DNA of 64,000 bases from an uncultured Clostridia bacterium (GCA_944388935.1 CALXKK010000003.1:41216-105215), one strand, 5' to 3'. Shown: positions 34,492-44,503, numbered from the stretch's first letter. Numbers and translations are program-made. The notes: generated by a model from the letters alone, not told the origin.

Positions 34492-37400
34492 ATGAAATTA
34501 TTAAGAAAGAGAATGATGATTTTTATATTTGCAATAGCAGCAATGCTACTTGCCCTATTAACTGGGACTGTTCAAGCAGCTTCACAAGATATGGGATTGC
34601 AAGAATACAGAAAAGCAAGAAATGATGGGGCACAATACGGATATAAAGTAAGTGATAAGTATGTATGGAAAATAGTTACATATTCTGGTACAGCGATAAA
34701 TTATGATAAAACCCTATACTGCTTAAAAGCAGAACAAGGATTCTATACAGCTACACCAGGAGCATTCAGAGAGACATATGATTTATCATACGATTTTATG
34801 AATAAAAGCAGTATGAGTACTTTACCAGTACCATCACAATATTATAATGCAATAGTATGGATTTTAAACCATTCATACATACCAAGTGCGTCAACAGCAA
34901 ATACGGATAGATCAACATTATTAAATAATGCGGGAATAAGCTCTAATAATGAATTAACAGATGATGATATAGATGTAGTTCAACAATTAGCAATATGGTA
35001 CTTCACAAATTATGATAATTCAACATATCACCAAAACTTTGCGGGTGAACCTTCATTCCAAACAGTATTAGAATCTCAAAAAGCTTCTGGGGGAGCGATA
35101 AGTGGATATCAAGCAATAGAAGATAAGAACCAAACAAGATATGACCAAATGTCTAAGCTATTTGTTTATCTAGTAAGCAATGCTAATACAGCAACAGAAA
35201 GTGCAAATAGCAGTTCTGCACCACTTGCAATGGATGGGGGAACACCAACAGTTGAGGTAAGTGGAAGTAATTATGTAGTAGGACCATTTAAGGTAAATAA
35301 AAGTAATGAAACACCATATACAGTATCATTTTCAGTAACAAACCAAAGTGGAACAACGTTAGCTGGAAAATATACAGTGTTAGATAGTAATAAGGCTGTT
35401 ACAAATAAATCTTTGGAACAATTAGTAGGAAGTACTTTTTATTTAAGAATACCAATAAGTACAGTAAATTCAGAGAATATAACAAGCTTAAACATTTCAA
35501 TGAATGGAAGTTATACAACAACGGGAGCAACATATTGGACAAAATCTGGGGATAGCACAGTACAACCAATAGTAGAAATAAACAGAACGCCAAAGAGCTT
35601 TAGTGGAAGTAAACAAGTAACATTTCCACAAGCAGGTCAATATAGTTTAAAACTTGTAAAAGTAGAACAAGGAAATACAAGCAAAAAATTACAAGGAGCT
35701 CAGTTTAAAATAACAGGAGCAGTAAACAGAACAGCCTCAACAAATAGTAATGGTGAAATAGATTTGGGTACAATAACTATAGATCAGCCAGGAACAGATA
35801 CAATAACAATAGAGGAGATTACTCCACCAACAGGATACTCAAAAATAATAACATCTCCAATAAATATAAATGTTACGAAAGTTTTATCAGGTAATAAATA
35901 TACAGCAAGTACAGCGCAAATAACGAACCCACAAACTGGAGTAAGTATGAGCGCAAATGGAACAGCAATAACGGTAACAGTAGAAAACAAATTAATACCA
36001 AAAACAAGTGATTATAACCTAAAACTTGTAAAGGTAGAACAGGGAAATGCAAATACTAAATTAAAGGGTGCGCAATTTAAAATAACGACACCTTCTGGAA
36101 CAGTAAACCAAACAACTAATGATAATGGAGAAATAAATATTGGCTCAATACCAGTTACATCTGCTGGAACGGACACAATAACAATAGAAGAAACACAGCC
36201 ACCAACAGGGTACTCAAAAATAATAACATCTCCAATAACAGTACAAGTTACAAAGGTTTTATCAGATAATACATATAAAATGTCAGATGCAAAAATAACA
36301 AATGCACAAACAGGAGCAAGTTTAAGTTTATCTGGAACAACAATAACAGTAACTGTAGAAAACAAATTAATACCAAAAACAAGTGATTATAATCTAAAAC
36401 TTGTAAAGGTAGAACAAGGAAGCACAAGCAAAAAGCTACAAGGAGCACAATTTAAAATAAACTCACCAAACGGAGAAACAACACAAACAACAAATGCAAG
36501 CGGAGAGATAAATATAGGGCCAATTGCTGTTACATCTACAACATCAGACACAATAACAATAGAAGAAACACAGCCACCAACAGGTTACTCAAAAATAATT
36601 ACACAGCCAATAACTATACAAGTAACAAAGAAATTTGAAAATAATACATATTCTATTGCTGGGGCAACAATAACAAATCAGCAAACAGGAGCAAGTTTAA
36701 GTTTATCTGGAACAACAATAACGGTAACTGTAGAAAACAAATTAATACCAAAAACAAGTGAGTATAATCTAAAACTTGTAAAGGTAGAGCAAGGTAATAC
36801 AAGTAAAAAGTTGCAAGGAGCAGAATTTAAAATCAACTCACCAAACGGAGAAACAACACAAACAACAAATGCAAGTGGAGAAATAAATATTGGTTCAATA
36901 CCAGTTACCACTGATGGAACAGACACAATTACAATGGAGGAAACAAAAGCACCTGCAGGATATGCAAAAATAATAGCAAATCCTATACAAGTACAAGTTA
37001 CAAAAGCATATGTTAGTAGTACAAATACTTATACTATGACAGATGCAAAAATAACAAATGTGCAAACAGGTTCAAGCATAAGTGTATCTGGAAATACAAT
37101 AACAGTAACAGTAGAAAATAGGGCAAAGAAATTCGACTTAGCATTAAGAAAATATATAACAAAAGTAAATGGTGCTGCAGTTCCAGATTCAAGAGTTCCA
37201 AACATAGACACAAGTACACTTACAAGTGGAACAACAGCAACATATAAACATAAAAAAGACCCTGTAAAGGTAAGAAAAGGTGATAAGGTAACATATAGTA
37301 TTACTATATATAACGAAGGCGAAAAAGCCGGAAGAGCAACAAAAATAGAAGACCAATTACCAACAGGATTAACATTTAATAGAGTTGTTTCTGGAAACTT

Positions 37401-40400
37401 CGAATTAGACTCATATAGTGAATCAGATAATTTATTAAAATTAAAGAGAACGTCAAATACGGACAATCTAGATGCATATAATGGAACTACATTGGATTCA
37501 GAAACAATCGAAATAGAATGTACTGTAACAGGAGTTGCAACTTCAACCAATACAGTATTAACAAATGTAGCATGGATTTCAGAAGAATATGATGCAGAGC
37601 TTAACCAAACAATAACAAATCAATCAGGAGCAGATAGGGATTCTGAACCAAGCACACATCCAGATGTAAACAAAGACAATATGCAAAATTATACAGGAAA
37701 TAATAATAAAACTGATTTAACAGATAAAAATAACTATTATAAAGGTCAACAAGATGATGATGATTTTGAAAAATTAATAATTCAACCTGAAAATGGAAAC
37801 TATGAATTAGAATTAATAAAACAAGATTCTGCAAGTGGAAAAGCACTAAAAGGAGCAACCTTTAAAATTACAACTGTAGGAGGAGAAACATCACAAACAA
37901 CTGATGATAGTGGAAAAATTGCAGTAGGAAACTTACCTATAACAAGCGCTGGAACAGATACAATAACAATAGAAGAAACAAAAGCACCATCAGGTTATAA
38001 GAAAATAATAACAGCGCCAATCACAATAAGTGTTACAAAAGAATTAGTAAACGGAACATATACTGTAACAAAAGCAGAAATAACAAATCCTCAAACAGGT
38101 GCAAGTGTAAGTTTATCTGGAAAAACAATAACGGTAACAGTACAAAATGAAATGAGAAATTTTGACTTAGCCTTAAGAAAATATATAACAAAAGTAAATG
38201 GTGTAGCATTAACAGATACAAGAGTTCCAGTTATAGATACAAGTACACTTACGAGTGGAACAACAGCTACATATAAACATAGAAAAGATCCAGTTGTAGT
38301 AAAAACAGGAGATGTAGTAACATACAATATTACAATATTTAATGAAGGCGAAAATGCCGGAAGAGCTACAAAAATACAAGACCAATTACCAACAGGTTTG
38401 GTATTTAATAAAGTAGTATCTGGAAACTTTGAATTAGACTCATATAGCGAAACAGATAATTTGTTAAAATTAAAGAGAACGTCAAATACTGATAATTTAA
38501 ATGCATTTGATGGTAAAAATTTGGATTCCGAAACAATCGAAATAGAATGTACAGTAACTGCATTCCCAACAGACAAAGAAGAAATTTTAACAAATATAGC
38601 ATGGATTTCAGAAGAATATGATTCTGACTTAGACAGAACAATAACAAATACACCGGGAGAAGATAGGGACTCAGAACCAGGAACACATCCAGATGCAAAC
38701 AAGGATAATATGTCAGATTACACAGGAAATGGTAATAAAGAAGATTTAACAGATAAAGATTATTATTATAAAGGTCAACAAGATGATGATGATTTCGAAA
38801 AATTAAAAGTTGTATATTTCGATTTAGCATTAAGAAAATTCATAACAGGTAAAAATGATACAGAGATAACAGGCAGAGAGCCACAAGTTGATGTAACACA
38901 TCTAGCAGACCACACATCTACAACAGCAATATATAATCATCCAAAAACACCTGTAGATATGCAAAGAGGAGACATAGTAATATACACAATAAGAGTATAT
39001 AACGAAGGTTTAATTGATGGCTATGCTGATGAAGTAACAGATAAATTACCAGAAGAATTGGAATTCCTACCAGAGCATGAAATAAACCAAGAATACGAAT
39101 GGCAAGTATCAAGCGATGGAAGAACTGTAACGACAGATTATCTATCAAAAGCAAAAGAAACAGAGGACAGACAAAACTTGATTAAAGCATTTGATGGAAA
39201 AACATTATCATATAAGGATGTAAAGATAGCTTGTAGAATAAAAGATACAGCAGAATTTAACAAGAAATTAACAAACTTAGCAGAAATAACAGAGGATAAA
39301 GATTCAGATGGTGATGATATAGATGATAGAGATTCAACACCTGACGACGTAGATGTACCAAGTGATGAAGATTTACCAAACTACAAAGATGATGAATCAG
39401 ACAAGGACTATGTACCAGGACAAGAAGACGATGATGACTTCGAGAAAGTAAGAGTAGTATACTTCGATTTGGCATTAAGAAAATTCATAACAGCAGTAGA
39501 TGACCAAGTTGTAGATACAAGAATTCCACAACTAAGTATTGGGGAAGATGGAAATATTCATTATGACCACACAAAAGAGCCAGTAGAAGTAGAAAATGGA
39601 AACATCGTAACATACACATTAAGAATCTTTAATGAAGGACTAATGAGCGGTTATGCTAGTTTAGTAAAGGATGATGTACCAGATGGATTGGAATTCTTAC
39701 CAGACAACGAAATAAACCAAGAATATAGATGGGTACTTTCTGAAGATGGAAAAACAATAGAAACAGATTACTTATCTAAAGAACAAGAGAAAGAAGAGGG
39801 TGCAAACCTAATAAAGGCGTTCAATCCGGAAGAAGGAATAACAGATACAAACCCAGACTATAGAGATTTAAAAATAGCATTTAGAGTAACAGAGCCAAAT
39901 ACATCAGACAGAATCCTAGTAAACACAGCAGAAATAGCTGACGACAGGGACGAAGATAATAATCCAGTAGAAGATATAGATTCTACTCCAGACAATAACA
40001 ATGAATGGAACAAAGAGGATGACTTGGACAAAGAATTTGTAAAAGTAAAATACTTCGATTTAGCATTAAAGAAATGGGTAAGTAAAGCAATAGTAACAAA
40101 CCAAGACGGTTCAGTAACAGTACAAGAAACAGGACATACAGGTGATGAAAACCCAGAGCCACCAGCAAAAGTAGACTTAGGAAGACAGGACATAAACAAA
40201 GTAACAGTAAAATTCGAATTCCAAATAAAGATAACAAACGAAGGCGAAATAGCTGGATATGCTAAGGAAGTAACAGATTATATACCAGAAGGATTAAAAT
40301 TCGTACAAGAAGATAACCCAGAATGGTATACAAGAGATTCATTGGATGGAAGAGAAAGAGTAGGAACAAGACAATTAGAAAATACATTATTACAACCAGG

Positions 40401-40683
40401 AGAAAGCGCAACAATCTCAATATTGTTAACATGGATAAACGGACAAAACAATATGGGATTAAAAACAAACATAGCGGAAATAAGCGAAGACTACAACGAT
40501 AGTCACACACCAGATATAGACTCAACTCCAGACAACTTTAAAGAAGGAGAAGACGATATAGACGATGCACCAGTAATGCTAACAGTAAAACTAGGTGAAA
40601 CAGTAATGTATATAGGACTAGGTTTTGTAGTAGTTGCAATGCTAACAGCAGGAGTATGGGCAATAAAGAGATATGTATTGTAA
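34492..40683 (+). CDS. Giant thioester-domain adhesin with SpaA/Cna_B and DUF11-type repeats
   Basis: 2063 residues. Signal peptide 1-29 (cleavage after TVQAA). The N-terminal thioester-type domain has Cys77 in TLYCLKAEQGF and Gln165 in DVVQQLAIWYF, matching the Cys and TQxAIW pattern of thioester adhesins, which bind host proteins covalently. SpaA/Cna_B-like repeats start at residues 384, 508, 633 and 758 (LKLVKVEQG...), with a fifth at 1104 (LELIKQDSASG). DUF11-type modules begin FDLAL at 881, 1224, 1443, 1658 and 1855, several separated by Asp-rich linkers (QQDDDDFEK). A C-terminal membrane segment ends AIKRYVL without LPXTG. The first domain and last module are shared with the protein at 46951. 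It is monocistronic with a terminator at 40687. Confidence 0.88.
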   Translation: MKLLRKRMMIFIFAIAAMLLALLTGTVQAASQDMGLQEYRKARNDGAQYGYKVSDKYVWKIVTYSGTAINYDKTLYCLKAEQGFYTATPGAFRETYDLSYDFMNKSSMSTLPVPSQYYNAIVWILNHSYIPSASTANTDRSTLLNNAGISSNNELTDDDIDVVQQLAIWYFTNYDNSTYHQNFAGEPSFQTVLESQKASGGAISGYQAIEDKNQTRYDQMSKLFVYLVSNANTATESANSSSAPLAMDGGTPTVEVSGSNYVVGPFKVNKSNETPYTVSFSVTNQSGTTLAGKYTVLDSNKAVTNKSLEQLVGSTFYLRIPISTVNSENITSLNISMNGSYTTTGATYWTKSGDSTVQPIVEINRTPKSFSGSKQVTFPQAGQYSLKLVKVEQGNTSKKLQGAQFKITGAVNRTASTNSNGEIDLGTITIDQPGTDTITIEEITPPTGYSKIITSPININVTKVLSGNKYTASTAQITNPQTGVSMSANGTAITVTVENKLIPKTSDYNLKLVKVEQGNANTKLKGAQFKITTPSGTVNQTTNDNGEINIGSIPVTSAGTDTITIEETQPPTGYSKIITSPITVQVTKVLSDNTYKMSDAKITNAQTGASLSLSGTTITVTVENKLIPKTSDYNLKLVKVEQGSTSKKLQGAQFKINSPNGETTQTTNASGEINIGPIAVTSTTSDTITIEETQPPTGYSKIITQPITIQVTKKFENNTYSIAGATITNQQTGASLSLSGTTITVTVENKLIPKTSEYNLKLVKVEQGNTSKKLQGAEFKINSPNGETTQTTNASGEINIGSIPVTTDGTDTITMEETKAPAGYAKIIANPIQVQVTKAYVSSTNTYTMTDAKITNVQTGSSISVSGNTITVTVENRAKKFDLALRKYITKVNGAAVPDSRVPNIDTSTLTSGTTATYKHKKDPVKVRKGDKVTYSITIYNEGEKAGRATKIEDQLPTGLTFNRVVSGNFELDSYSESDNLLKLKRTSNTDNLDAYNGTTLDSETIEIECTVTGVATSTNTVLTNVAWISEEYDAELNQTITNQSGADRDSEPSTHPDVNKDNMQNYTGNNNKTDLTDKNNYYKGQQDDDDFEKLIIQPENGNYELELIKQDSASGKALKGATFKITTVGGETSQTTDDSGKIAVGNLPITSAGTDTITIEETKAPSGYKKIITAPITISVTKELVNGTYTVTKAEITNPQTGASVSLSGKTITVTVQNEMRNFDLALRKYITKVNGVALTDTRVPVIDTSTLTSGTTATYKHRKDPVVVKTGDVVTYNITIFNEGENAGRATKIQDQLPTGLVFNKVVSGNFELDSYSETDNLLKLKRTSNTDNLNAFDGKNLDSETIEIECTVTAFPTDKEEILTNIAWISEEYDSDLDRTITNTPGEDRDSEPGTHPDANKDNMSDYTGNGNKEDLTDKDYYYKGQQDDDDFEKLKVVYFDLALRKFITGKNDTEITGREPQVDVTHLADHTSTTAIYNHPKTPVDMQRGDIVIYTIRVYNEGLIDGYADEVTDKLPEELEFLPEHEINQEYEWQVSSDGRTVTTDYLSKAKETEDRQNLIKAFDGKTLSYKDVKIACRIKDTAEFNKKLTNLAEITEDKDSDGDDIDDRDSTPDDVDVPSDEDLPNYKDDESDKDYVPGQEDDDDFEKVRVVYFDLALRKFITAVDDQVVDTRIPQLSIGEDGNIHYDHTKEPVEVENGNIVTYTLRIFNEGLMSGYASLVKDDVPDGLEFLPDNEINQEYRWVLSEDGKTIETDYLSKEQEKEEGANLIKAFNPEEGITDTNPDYRDLKIAFRVTEPNTSDRILVNTAEIADDRDEDNNPVEDIDSTPDNNNEWNKEDDLDKEFVKVKYFDLALKKWVSKAIVTNQDGSVTVQETGHTGDENPEPPAKVDLGRQDINKVTVKFEFQIKITNEGEIAGYAKEVTDYIPEGLKFVQEDNPEWYTRDSLDGRERVGTRQLENTLLQPGESATISILLTWINGQNNMGLKTNIAEISEDYNDSHTPDIDSTPDNFKEGEDDIDDAPVMLTVKLGETVMYIGLGFVVVAMLTAGVWAIKRYVL
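35641..37122 (+). repeat. Four tandem SpaA/Cna_B-coding repeats, ~375 bp each
   Basis: Units start at 35641, 36013, 36388 and 36763 (372, 375 and 375 bp). Units 2-4 share long nearly identical DNA stretches, such as those coding LKLVKVEQG, TIEETQPPTGYSKII and TVTVENKLIPKTS. In-frame unit length means recombination would change stalk length without breaking the gene. Confidence 0.85.
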
Positions 40684-40686
40684 TGT

Positions 40687-40724
40687 AAAAGGGATTTGGG
40701 GACGGTCCTCCAAATCCCTTTTTT
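40687..40724 (+). terminator. Intrinsic terminator of giant adhesin gene
   Basis: AAAAGGGATTTGG pairs with CCAAATCCCTTTT around GGACGGTCCT, then TTTT. Confidence 0.85.
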
Positions 40725-40774
40725 GTGTCCCTCGTGTTCGCAACAGGGAAAAAAAGGACCGTCCCCGAATCCCT
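40725..40774. repeat. Dispersed intergenic repeat, rearranged copy
   Basis: CCCTCGTGTTCGCAACAGGG followed by GGACCGTCCCC. It is the same element family as at 14534, but split and partly paired with the preceding terminator. Confidence 0.5.
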
Positions 40775-40856
40775 GATGAAAAATGTCGAACGGAAAATTT
40801 GGACATTTGCAATATTTAATGATAGAATATAGAAAAAAAGAAAGGGAGTAGATAAA

Positions 40857-42257
40857 ATGACACATGGTGAAGAACTAAAGGACAAGCTATTCAAAAAGAA
40901 AGTAAATGGATGGTTTAAGATTCCTGATGAACTAAAGCAAGAAATAATGGATTACAACGACAAGTATATGGAATTTTTAAACAATTCTAAAACAGAGAGA
41001 GAAATAGTAAAAAGTGCTGTGAAAATGGCAAAAGAACATGGATTTAAAGATATAAACGAAGTAGAAAACCTAAAAACTGGAGATAAAGTATATTACGTTA
41101 ATAAAGAAAAGAGTATGTATTTAGCAATAATAGGTGAAGAAAAACTAGAAGATGGTTTAAATATTATAGGTTCACATGCAGATTCTCCAAGACTAGACTT
41201 AAAGCCAAACCCACTATACGAAGACCAAGAATTAGTTTATTTTAAAACTCACTACTATGGAGGAATAAAGAAATATCAATGGACAACTATTCCTCTTAGC
41301 ATACATGGTGTAATTGTAAAAGCAAACGGAGAAAAAGTAGAAGTAAGAATTGGTGAAGACGACAAAGACCCAATCTTTACAGTAACAGATTTGTTACCAC
41401 ACTTAGCAAAAGAGCAAGAAAACTTAAAATTAAAAGATGCCATAAAAGGTGAAGACTTAAATCTACTAATTGGAAGTATGCCTTTTGATGAAGAAATTCC
41501 AGAAAGAGTTAAATTAAACATTCTAAATATATTAAATAAGAAATATGGAATTGTAGAAGAAGACTTAAGTAGCGCAGAATTAGAATTAGTACCTGCATAC
41601 AAAGCTAGAACACAAGGCTTTGACGAAAGCATGGTAGCCGCTTACGGACAAGATGATAAGGTTAGTGTTTACACATCATTAACAGCAATGATGGAACTTG
41701 AAAATGTAAAAAGAACAGCAGTATGCATTATTGCAGATAAAGAAGAAATTGGAAGTATGGGAAACACAGGAATGGAATCTCATGCATTCGATACATTCGT
41801 AACATACTTATTAAATAAAACAGGAGAAAATAAAGTTAACCTATTAGAAAAAGTATTTGTAAAATCAAAAATGCTTTCTGCAGATGTAGATGCTTGCCTA
41901 GACCCAATTTACGCAAATGTTTCAGATAGACTTAATGCTGCATATATGGGATATGGAGTAGGATTAAACAAATATACAGGTTCTGGCGGAAAATACAACG
42001 CATCTGATGCAAACGCAGAATACTTAGCAGAAGTAAGAAAAATATTTGATGATAATAATGTAAAATATCAAATAACAGAACTAGGAAAAGTAGATGTTGG
42101 AGGAGGCGGAACTATAGCATACATTCTAGCTAATAAGGGAATAGATGTTATAGACTGCGGTATACCAATTCTATGTATGCATTCACCATACGAAGTAGCA
42201 AGTAAATATGATGTATATTCTGCATACCAAGCATATAAAGCATTCTGGAATGCATAG
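40857..42257 (+). CDS. M18-family aminopeptidase
   Basis: 466 residues, typical of the bacterial M18 metallo-aminopeptidases (aspartyl-aminopeptidase-like). Metal-binding motifs are visible: GSHADSPRLDLKP (His and Asp ligands), IADKEEIGSMGNTGMESH (catalytic Glu-Glu pair and ligand) and MHSPYEVASKYDV near the C-terminus (final His). ADVDACLDP is also conserved in the family. It removes N-terminal, often acidic, residues from peptides in the cytosol; specificity is not readable from sequence. AGAAAGGGAGTAGATAAA precedes the ATG. It is monocistronic, with a repeat-derived terminator. Confidence 0.93.
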   Translation: MTHGEELKDKLFKKKVNGWFKIPDELKQEIMDYNDKYMEFLNNSKTEREIVKSAVKMAKEHGFKDINEVENLKTGDKVYYVNKEKSMYLAIIGEEKLEDGLNIIGSHADSPRLDLKPNPLYEDQELVYFKTHYYGGIKKYQWTTIPLSIHGVIVKANGEKVEVRIGEDDKDPIFTVTDLLPHLAKEQENLKLKDAIKGEDLNLLIGSMPFDEEIPERVKLNILNILNKKYGIVEEDLSSAELELVPAYKARTQGFDESMVAAYGQDDKVSVYTSLTAMMELENVKRTAVCIIADKEEIGSMGNTGMESHAFDTFVTYLLNKTGENKVNLLEKVFVKSKMLSADVDACLDPIYANVSDRLNAAYMGYGVGLNKYTGSGGKYNASDANAEYLAEVRKIFDDNNVKYQITELGKVDVGGGGTIAYILANKGIDVIDCGIPILCMHSPYEVASKYDVYSAYQAYKAFWNA

Positions 42258-42260
42258 AAG

Positions 42261-42307
42261 AAAAATGAACTTTAGGGAACAGGACGGACCTTAAGGTTCA
42301 TTTTTTA
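42261..42307 (+). terminator. Repeat-derived intrinsic terminator
   Basis: AAAAATGAAC and GTTCATTTTT close a stem extended by CTTTAGG/CCTTAAG, with a T-run. The internal AGGACGGACC identifies it as a copy of the dispersed repeat. Confidence 0.75.
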
Positions 42308-42388
42308 TTTATATTTAAATTCCAAACCTTGCCAAGTGAATCCAAATTGTTAGACAAAATAATGAAAACTAGTTTTATGTTTACCTTT

Positions 42389-42416
42389 GAACTTTTAAGG
42401 ACCGTCCCTAAAGTTC
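42389..42416. repeat. Dispersed GGACCGTCC-type intergenic repeat
   Basis: GAACTTTTAAGGACCGTCCC then TAAAGTTC, just ahead of the prfA promoter. Confidence 0.6.
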
Positions 42417-42420
42417 ACTA

Positions 42421-42449
42421 TTGAAAAAGATGGAAAAATTGTGTATAAT
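42421..42449 (+). promoter_or_regulatory. Sigma-A-type promoter of prfA
   Basis: TTGAAA (42421-42426), 17-bp spacer, TATAAT (42444-42449), 34 bases before the ATG at 42484. Confidence 0.7.
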
Positions 42450-42483
42450 AGTAAACAGAGTTTATAAAAAAGAGGAGAGAATT

Positions 42484-43545
42484 ATGTTTCAAAAATTAGA
42501 TGCGGTAGAGAAAAGATATGATGAATTGACAAAATTAATAAGTGACCCAGAAGTAATTAGCAATCATACTGAGTGGCAAAAGTATATGAAAGAGCATGCG
42601 GAAATAAAAGACATCGTAGAAAAATATAGGGAATACAAAAAAGTAGAACATGACATGGAAGAAGCCAAAGAAATGATGGATGATAAAGAATTGAAAGATT
42701 TGGCCGAAGCAGATTATTATGAAGCAAAAGAAAAATTACCAAAATTAGAAGAAGAACTAAAAATTCTTTTAATTCCAAAAGATAAGGATGATGATAAAAA
42801 CATAATCTGCGAAATAAGAGCAGGCGCAGGTGGAGAGGAAGCAGCGTTGTTTGCAGGAACACTATTTAGAATGTATAACATGTATGCAGAAAGAAAACAT
42901 TGGAAACTAGAAATATTAAATGAAAATGCAACCGAGCTTGGTGGATACAAAGAAATTTCATTTATGATAACAGGAAAAGGTGCATACAGTAGGTTAAAAT
43001 TCGAAAGTGGTGTACATAGAGTACAAAGAGTTCCAGAAACAGAAAGTAGCGGAAGAATACATACATCTACAGCAACAGTAGCGGTATTACCAGTTGTAGA
43101 AGATGTAGAAATAGATATAAACCCAGCAGATATAAAGATGGAAGTGTTTAGAGCATCAGGTGCTGGTGGACAGCATGTTAATAAGACATCTTCTGCAGTA
43201 AGACTTATCCACATTCCAACAGGAATGGTTGCAGAATGCCAGACAGAAAGATCACAATTACAAAACAGAGAATACGCTATGAAGCTGCTACGTTCTAGAC
43301 TATACGAAGTAGAAAAAAGAAAACAAGATAGTGAGCTTGCAAACGAGAGAAAGTCACAAATCGGAAGTGGAGATAGAAGCGAGAAGATAAGAACATATAA
43401 TTACCCACAAGGTAGAATAACAGACCACAGAATAGGATATAGCATTTATCAAATGGAAGATTTCTTAAATGGAAATCTAGACGATATGATAGATAGATTA
43501 ACTGCTGCAGATAGAGCAGAAAAATTACAAGGTGACGAAGAATAA
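42484..43545 (+). CDS. prfA: Peptide chain release factor 1
   Basis: 353 residues, full length for RF1. The PxT-type stop-recognition tripeptide is PET in [12 protein letters not shown], and the catalytic GGQ lies in [19 protein letters not shown]1 reads UAA and UAG and releases the finished peptide at the ribosomal peptidyl-transferase centre. GAGGAGAGAATT fixes the start at 42484; a longer frame opening with TTG at 42421 overlaps the promoter and is rejected. prmC, often adjacent, is not present here. Confidence 0.97.
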   Translation: MFQKLDAVEKRYDELTKLISDPEVISNHTEWQKYMKEHAEIKDIVEKYREYKKVEHDMEEAKEMMDDKELKDLAEADYYEAKEKLPKLEEELKILLIPKDKDDDKNIICEIRAGAGGEEAALFAGTLFRMYNMYAERKHWKLEILNENATELGGYKEISFMITGKGAYSRLKFESGVHRVQRVPETESSGRIHTSTATVAVLPVVEDVEIDINPADIKMEVFRASGAGGQHVNKTSSAVRLIHIPTGMVAECQTERSQLQNREYAMKLLRSRLYEVEKRKQDSELANERKSQIGSGDRSEKIRTYNYPQGRITDHRIGYSIYQMEDFLNGNLDDMIDRLTAADRAEKLQGDEE

Positions 43546-43549
43546 TAAT

Positions 43550-43577
43550 GAACACGAGGGACGGACCTCAAAAGTTC
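43550..43577. repeat. Dispersed GGACGGACC-type intergenic repeat
   Basis: GAACACGAGGGACGGACCTC then AAAAGTTC, starting 5 bases after the prfA stop. Confidence 0.6.
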
Positions 43578-43647
43578 ATAGTTAAAACCTTCATATTTTA
43601 TTTACTTGAAAAATATATTTAAGTAAGTAAAGTGTGGAGGTATTATT

Positions 43648-44379
43648 TTGGCTGGATTATTAAAAACATTTATGATTGGAATCTTTTTTGGAACTTTTGG
43701 AACTACGATAGGTGGAATAATAGGAATAAACTTAAAAAGTACGTCTAATAAATTTTTAGGTTTTATATTATCTTTTGCTGCAGGATTGATGATGGCAATT
43801 ATTTGTTTTGACTTATTGCCAGAAGCAATGCAGATTTCTAGCCTGTCCGTAATATTAATAGGTATTTTATTAGGTATTATTACAATGATTATATGTGATT
43901 CATTAGTAAAAGAAAAGTTTAGCGGAAGGAAGGACGTTAATAGTCTTCTAAAAACGGGAATAATTATTAGTATAGGACTCGCACTCCATAATATTCCAGA
44001 GGGATTAGCAATCGGAACGGGATTTCAAGCCTCTATAAATTTAGGATTATCACTTGCAATAGCAATAGCTATTCATGATGTGCCAGAAGGAATAAGCATG
44101 GCAGTACCAATGAAAAATGGTGGAATGAGCAAGGGCAAAGTAATATTTTTAGTAATAATGTCTGGCGTAAGTACGGGAATAGGTGCTTTAGTAGGGCATT
44201 TAGTTGGTGGAATATCAGAATCTATAATTGCAGCATCATTAAGTTTTGCTGCGGGTGCAATGTTATACATAGTTTCTGGCGAATTAACACCAGAAGCGAA
44301 TAATATGTACAAGGGAAGAATGAATGCAGTAGGAAATATTTTAGGTTTTATATTAGGAATAATAGCAATAAATCTATAA
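43648..44379 (+). CDS. ZIP-family metal transporter
   Basis: 243 residues with about eight membrane segments. The two signature motifs of the metal path are present: HNIPEGLAIGTGF in the fourth segment and HDVPEGISMA in the fifth. ZIP proteins (ZupT/GufA-like) import zinc and other divalent metals; the cargo here is not predictable. The start is TTG at 43648 after GTGGAGGT, with no better ATG. It lies just upstream of the palindromes of the second DUF4143 ATPase. Confidence 0.92.
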   Translation: MAGLLKTFMIGIFFGTFGTTIGGIIGINLKSTSNKFLGFILSFAAGLMMAIICFDLLPEAMQISSLSVILIGILLGIITMIICDSLVKEKFSGRKDVNSLLKTGIIISIGLALHNIPEGLAIGTGFQASINLGLSLAIAIAIHDVPEGISMAVPMKNGGMSKGKVIFLVIMSGVSTGIGALVGHLVGGISESIIAASLSFAAGAMLYIVSGELTPEANNMYKGRMNAVGNILGFILGIIAINL

Positions 44380-44388
44380 TGAACGGGA

Positions 44389-44456
44389 AAGTGTTGGAAG
44401 AAAATTTCCAACACTTTAGAAAAAGTAGAAGTGTTGGAAGAAAAATTCCAACACTC
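44389..44456 (+). promoter_or_regulatory. Tandem palindromes, probable operator of the second DUF4143 ATPase
   Basis: Two 28-bp elements at 44389-44416 and 44429-44456, exactly 40 bp apart, each with arms AGTGTTGGAA/TTCCAACACT around six bases. The second ends at the base before the -35 box (44457). There is no T-run after either, so terminators are unlikely. The sequence differs from the palindromes at 3156-3223, but size, spacing and position are the same. Confidence 0.6.
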
Positions 44457-44485
44457 TTGACAATAAATGTAAATTATTATATACT
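44457..44485 (+). promoter_or_regulatory. Sigma-A-type promoter
   Basis: TTGACA (44457-44462), 17-bp spacer, TATACT (44480-44485), 18 bases before the ATG at 44504. Confidence 0.75.
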
Positions 44486-44503
44486 AATTATGAGGTGAAG
44501 GGT

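Noticed and set aside
35399..40894. Minus-strand frames opposite the 2063-residue adhesin, up to 203 residues
   Set aside because: Same cause: repeat structure reproduces the same shadow frame in each unit.
42421..42483. N-terminal extension of RF1
   Set aside because: It overlaps the -35/-10 elements; RF1 homologues start at MFQKLD.
44389..44456. The two stems as terminators of the ZIP gene
   Set aside because: Neither stem is followed by a T-run, and their 40-bp spacing and -35 contact match the operator-like elements at 3156-3223.
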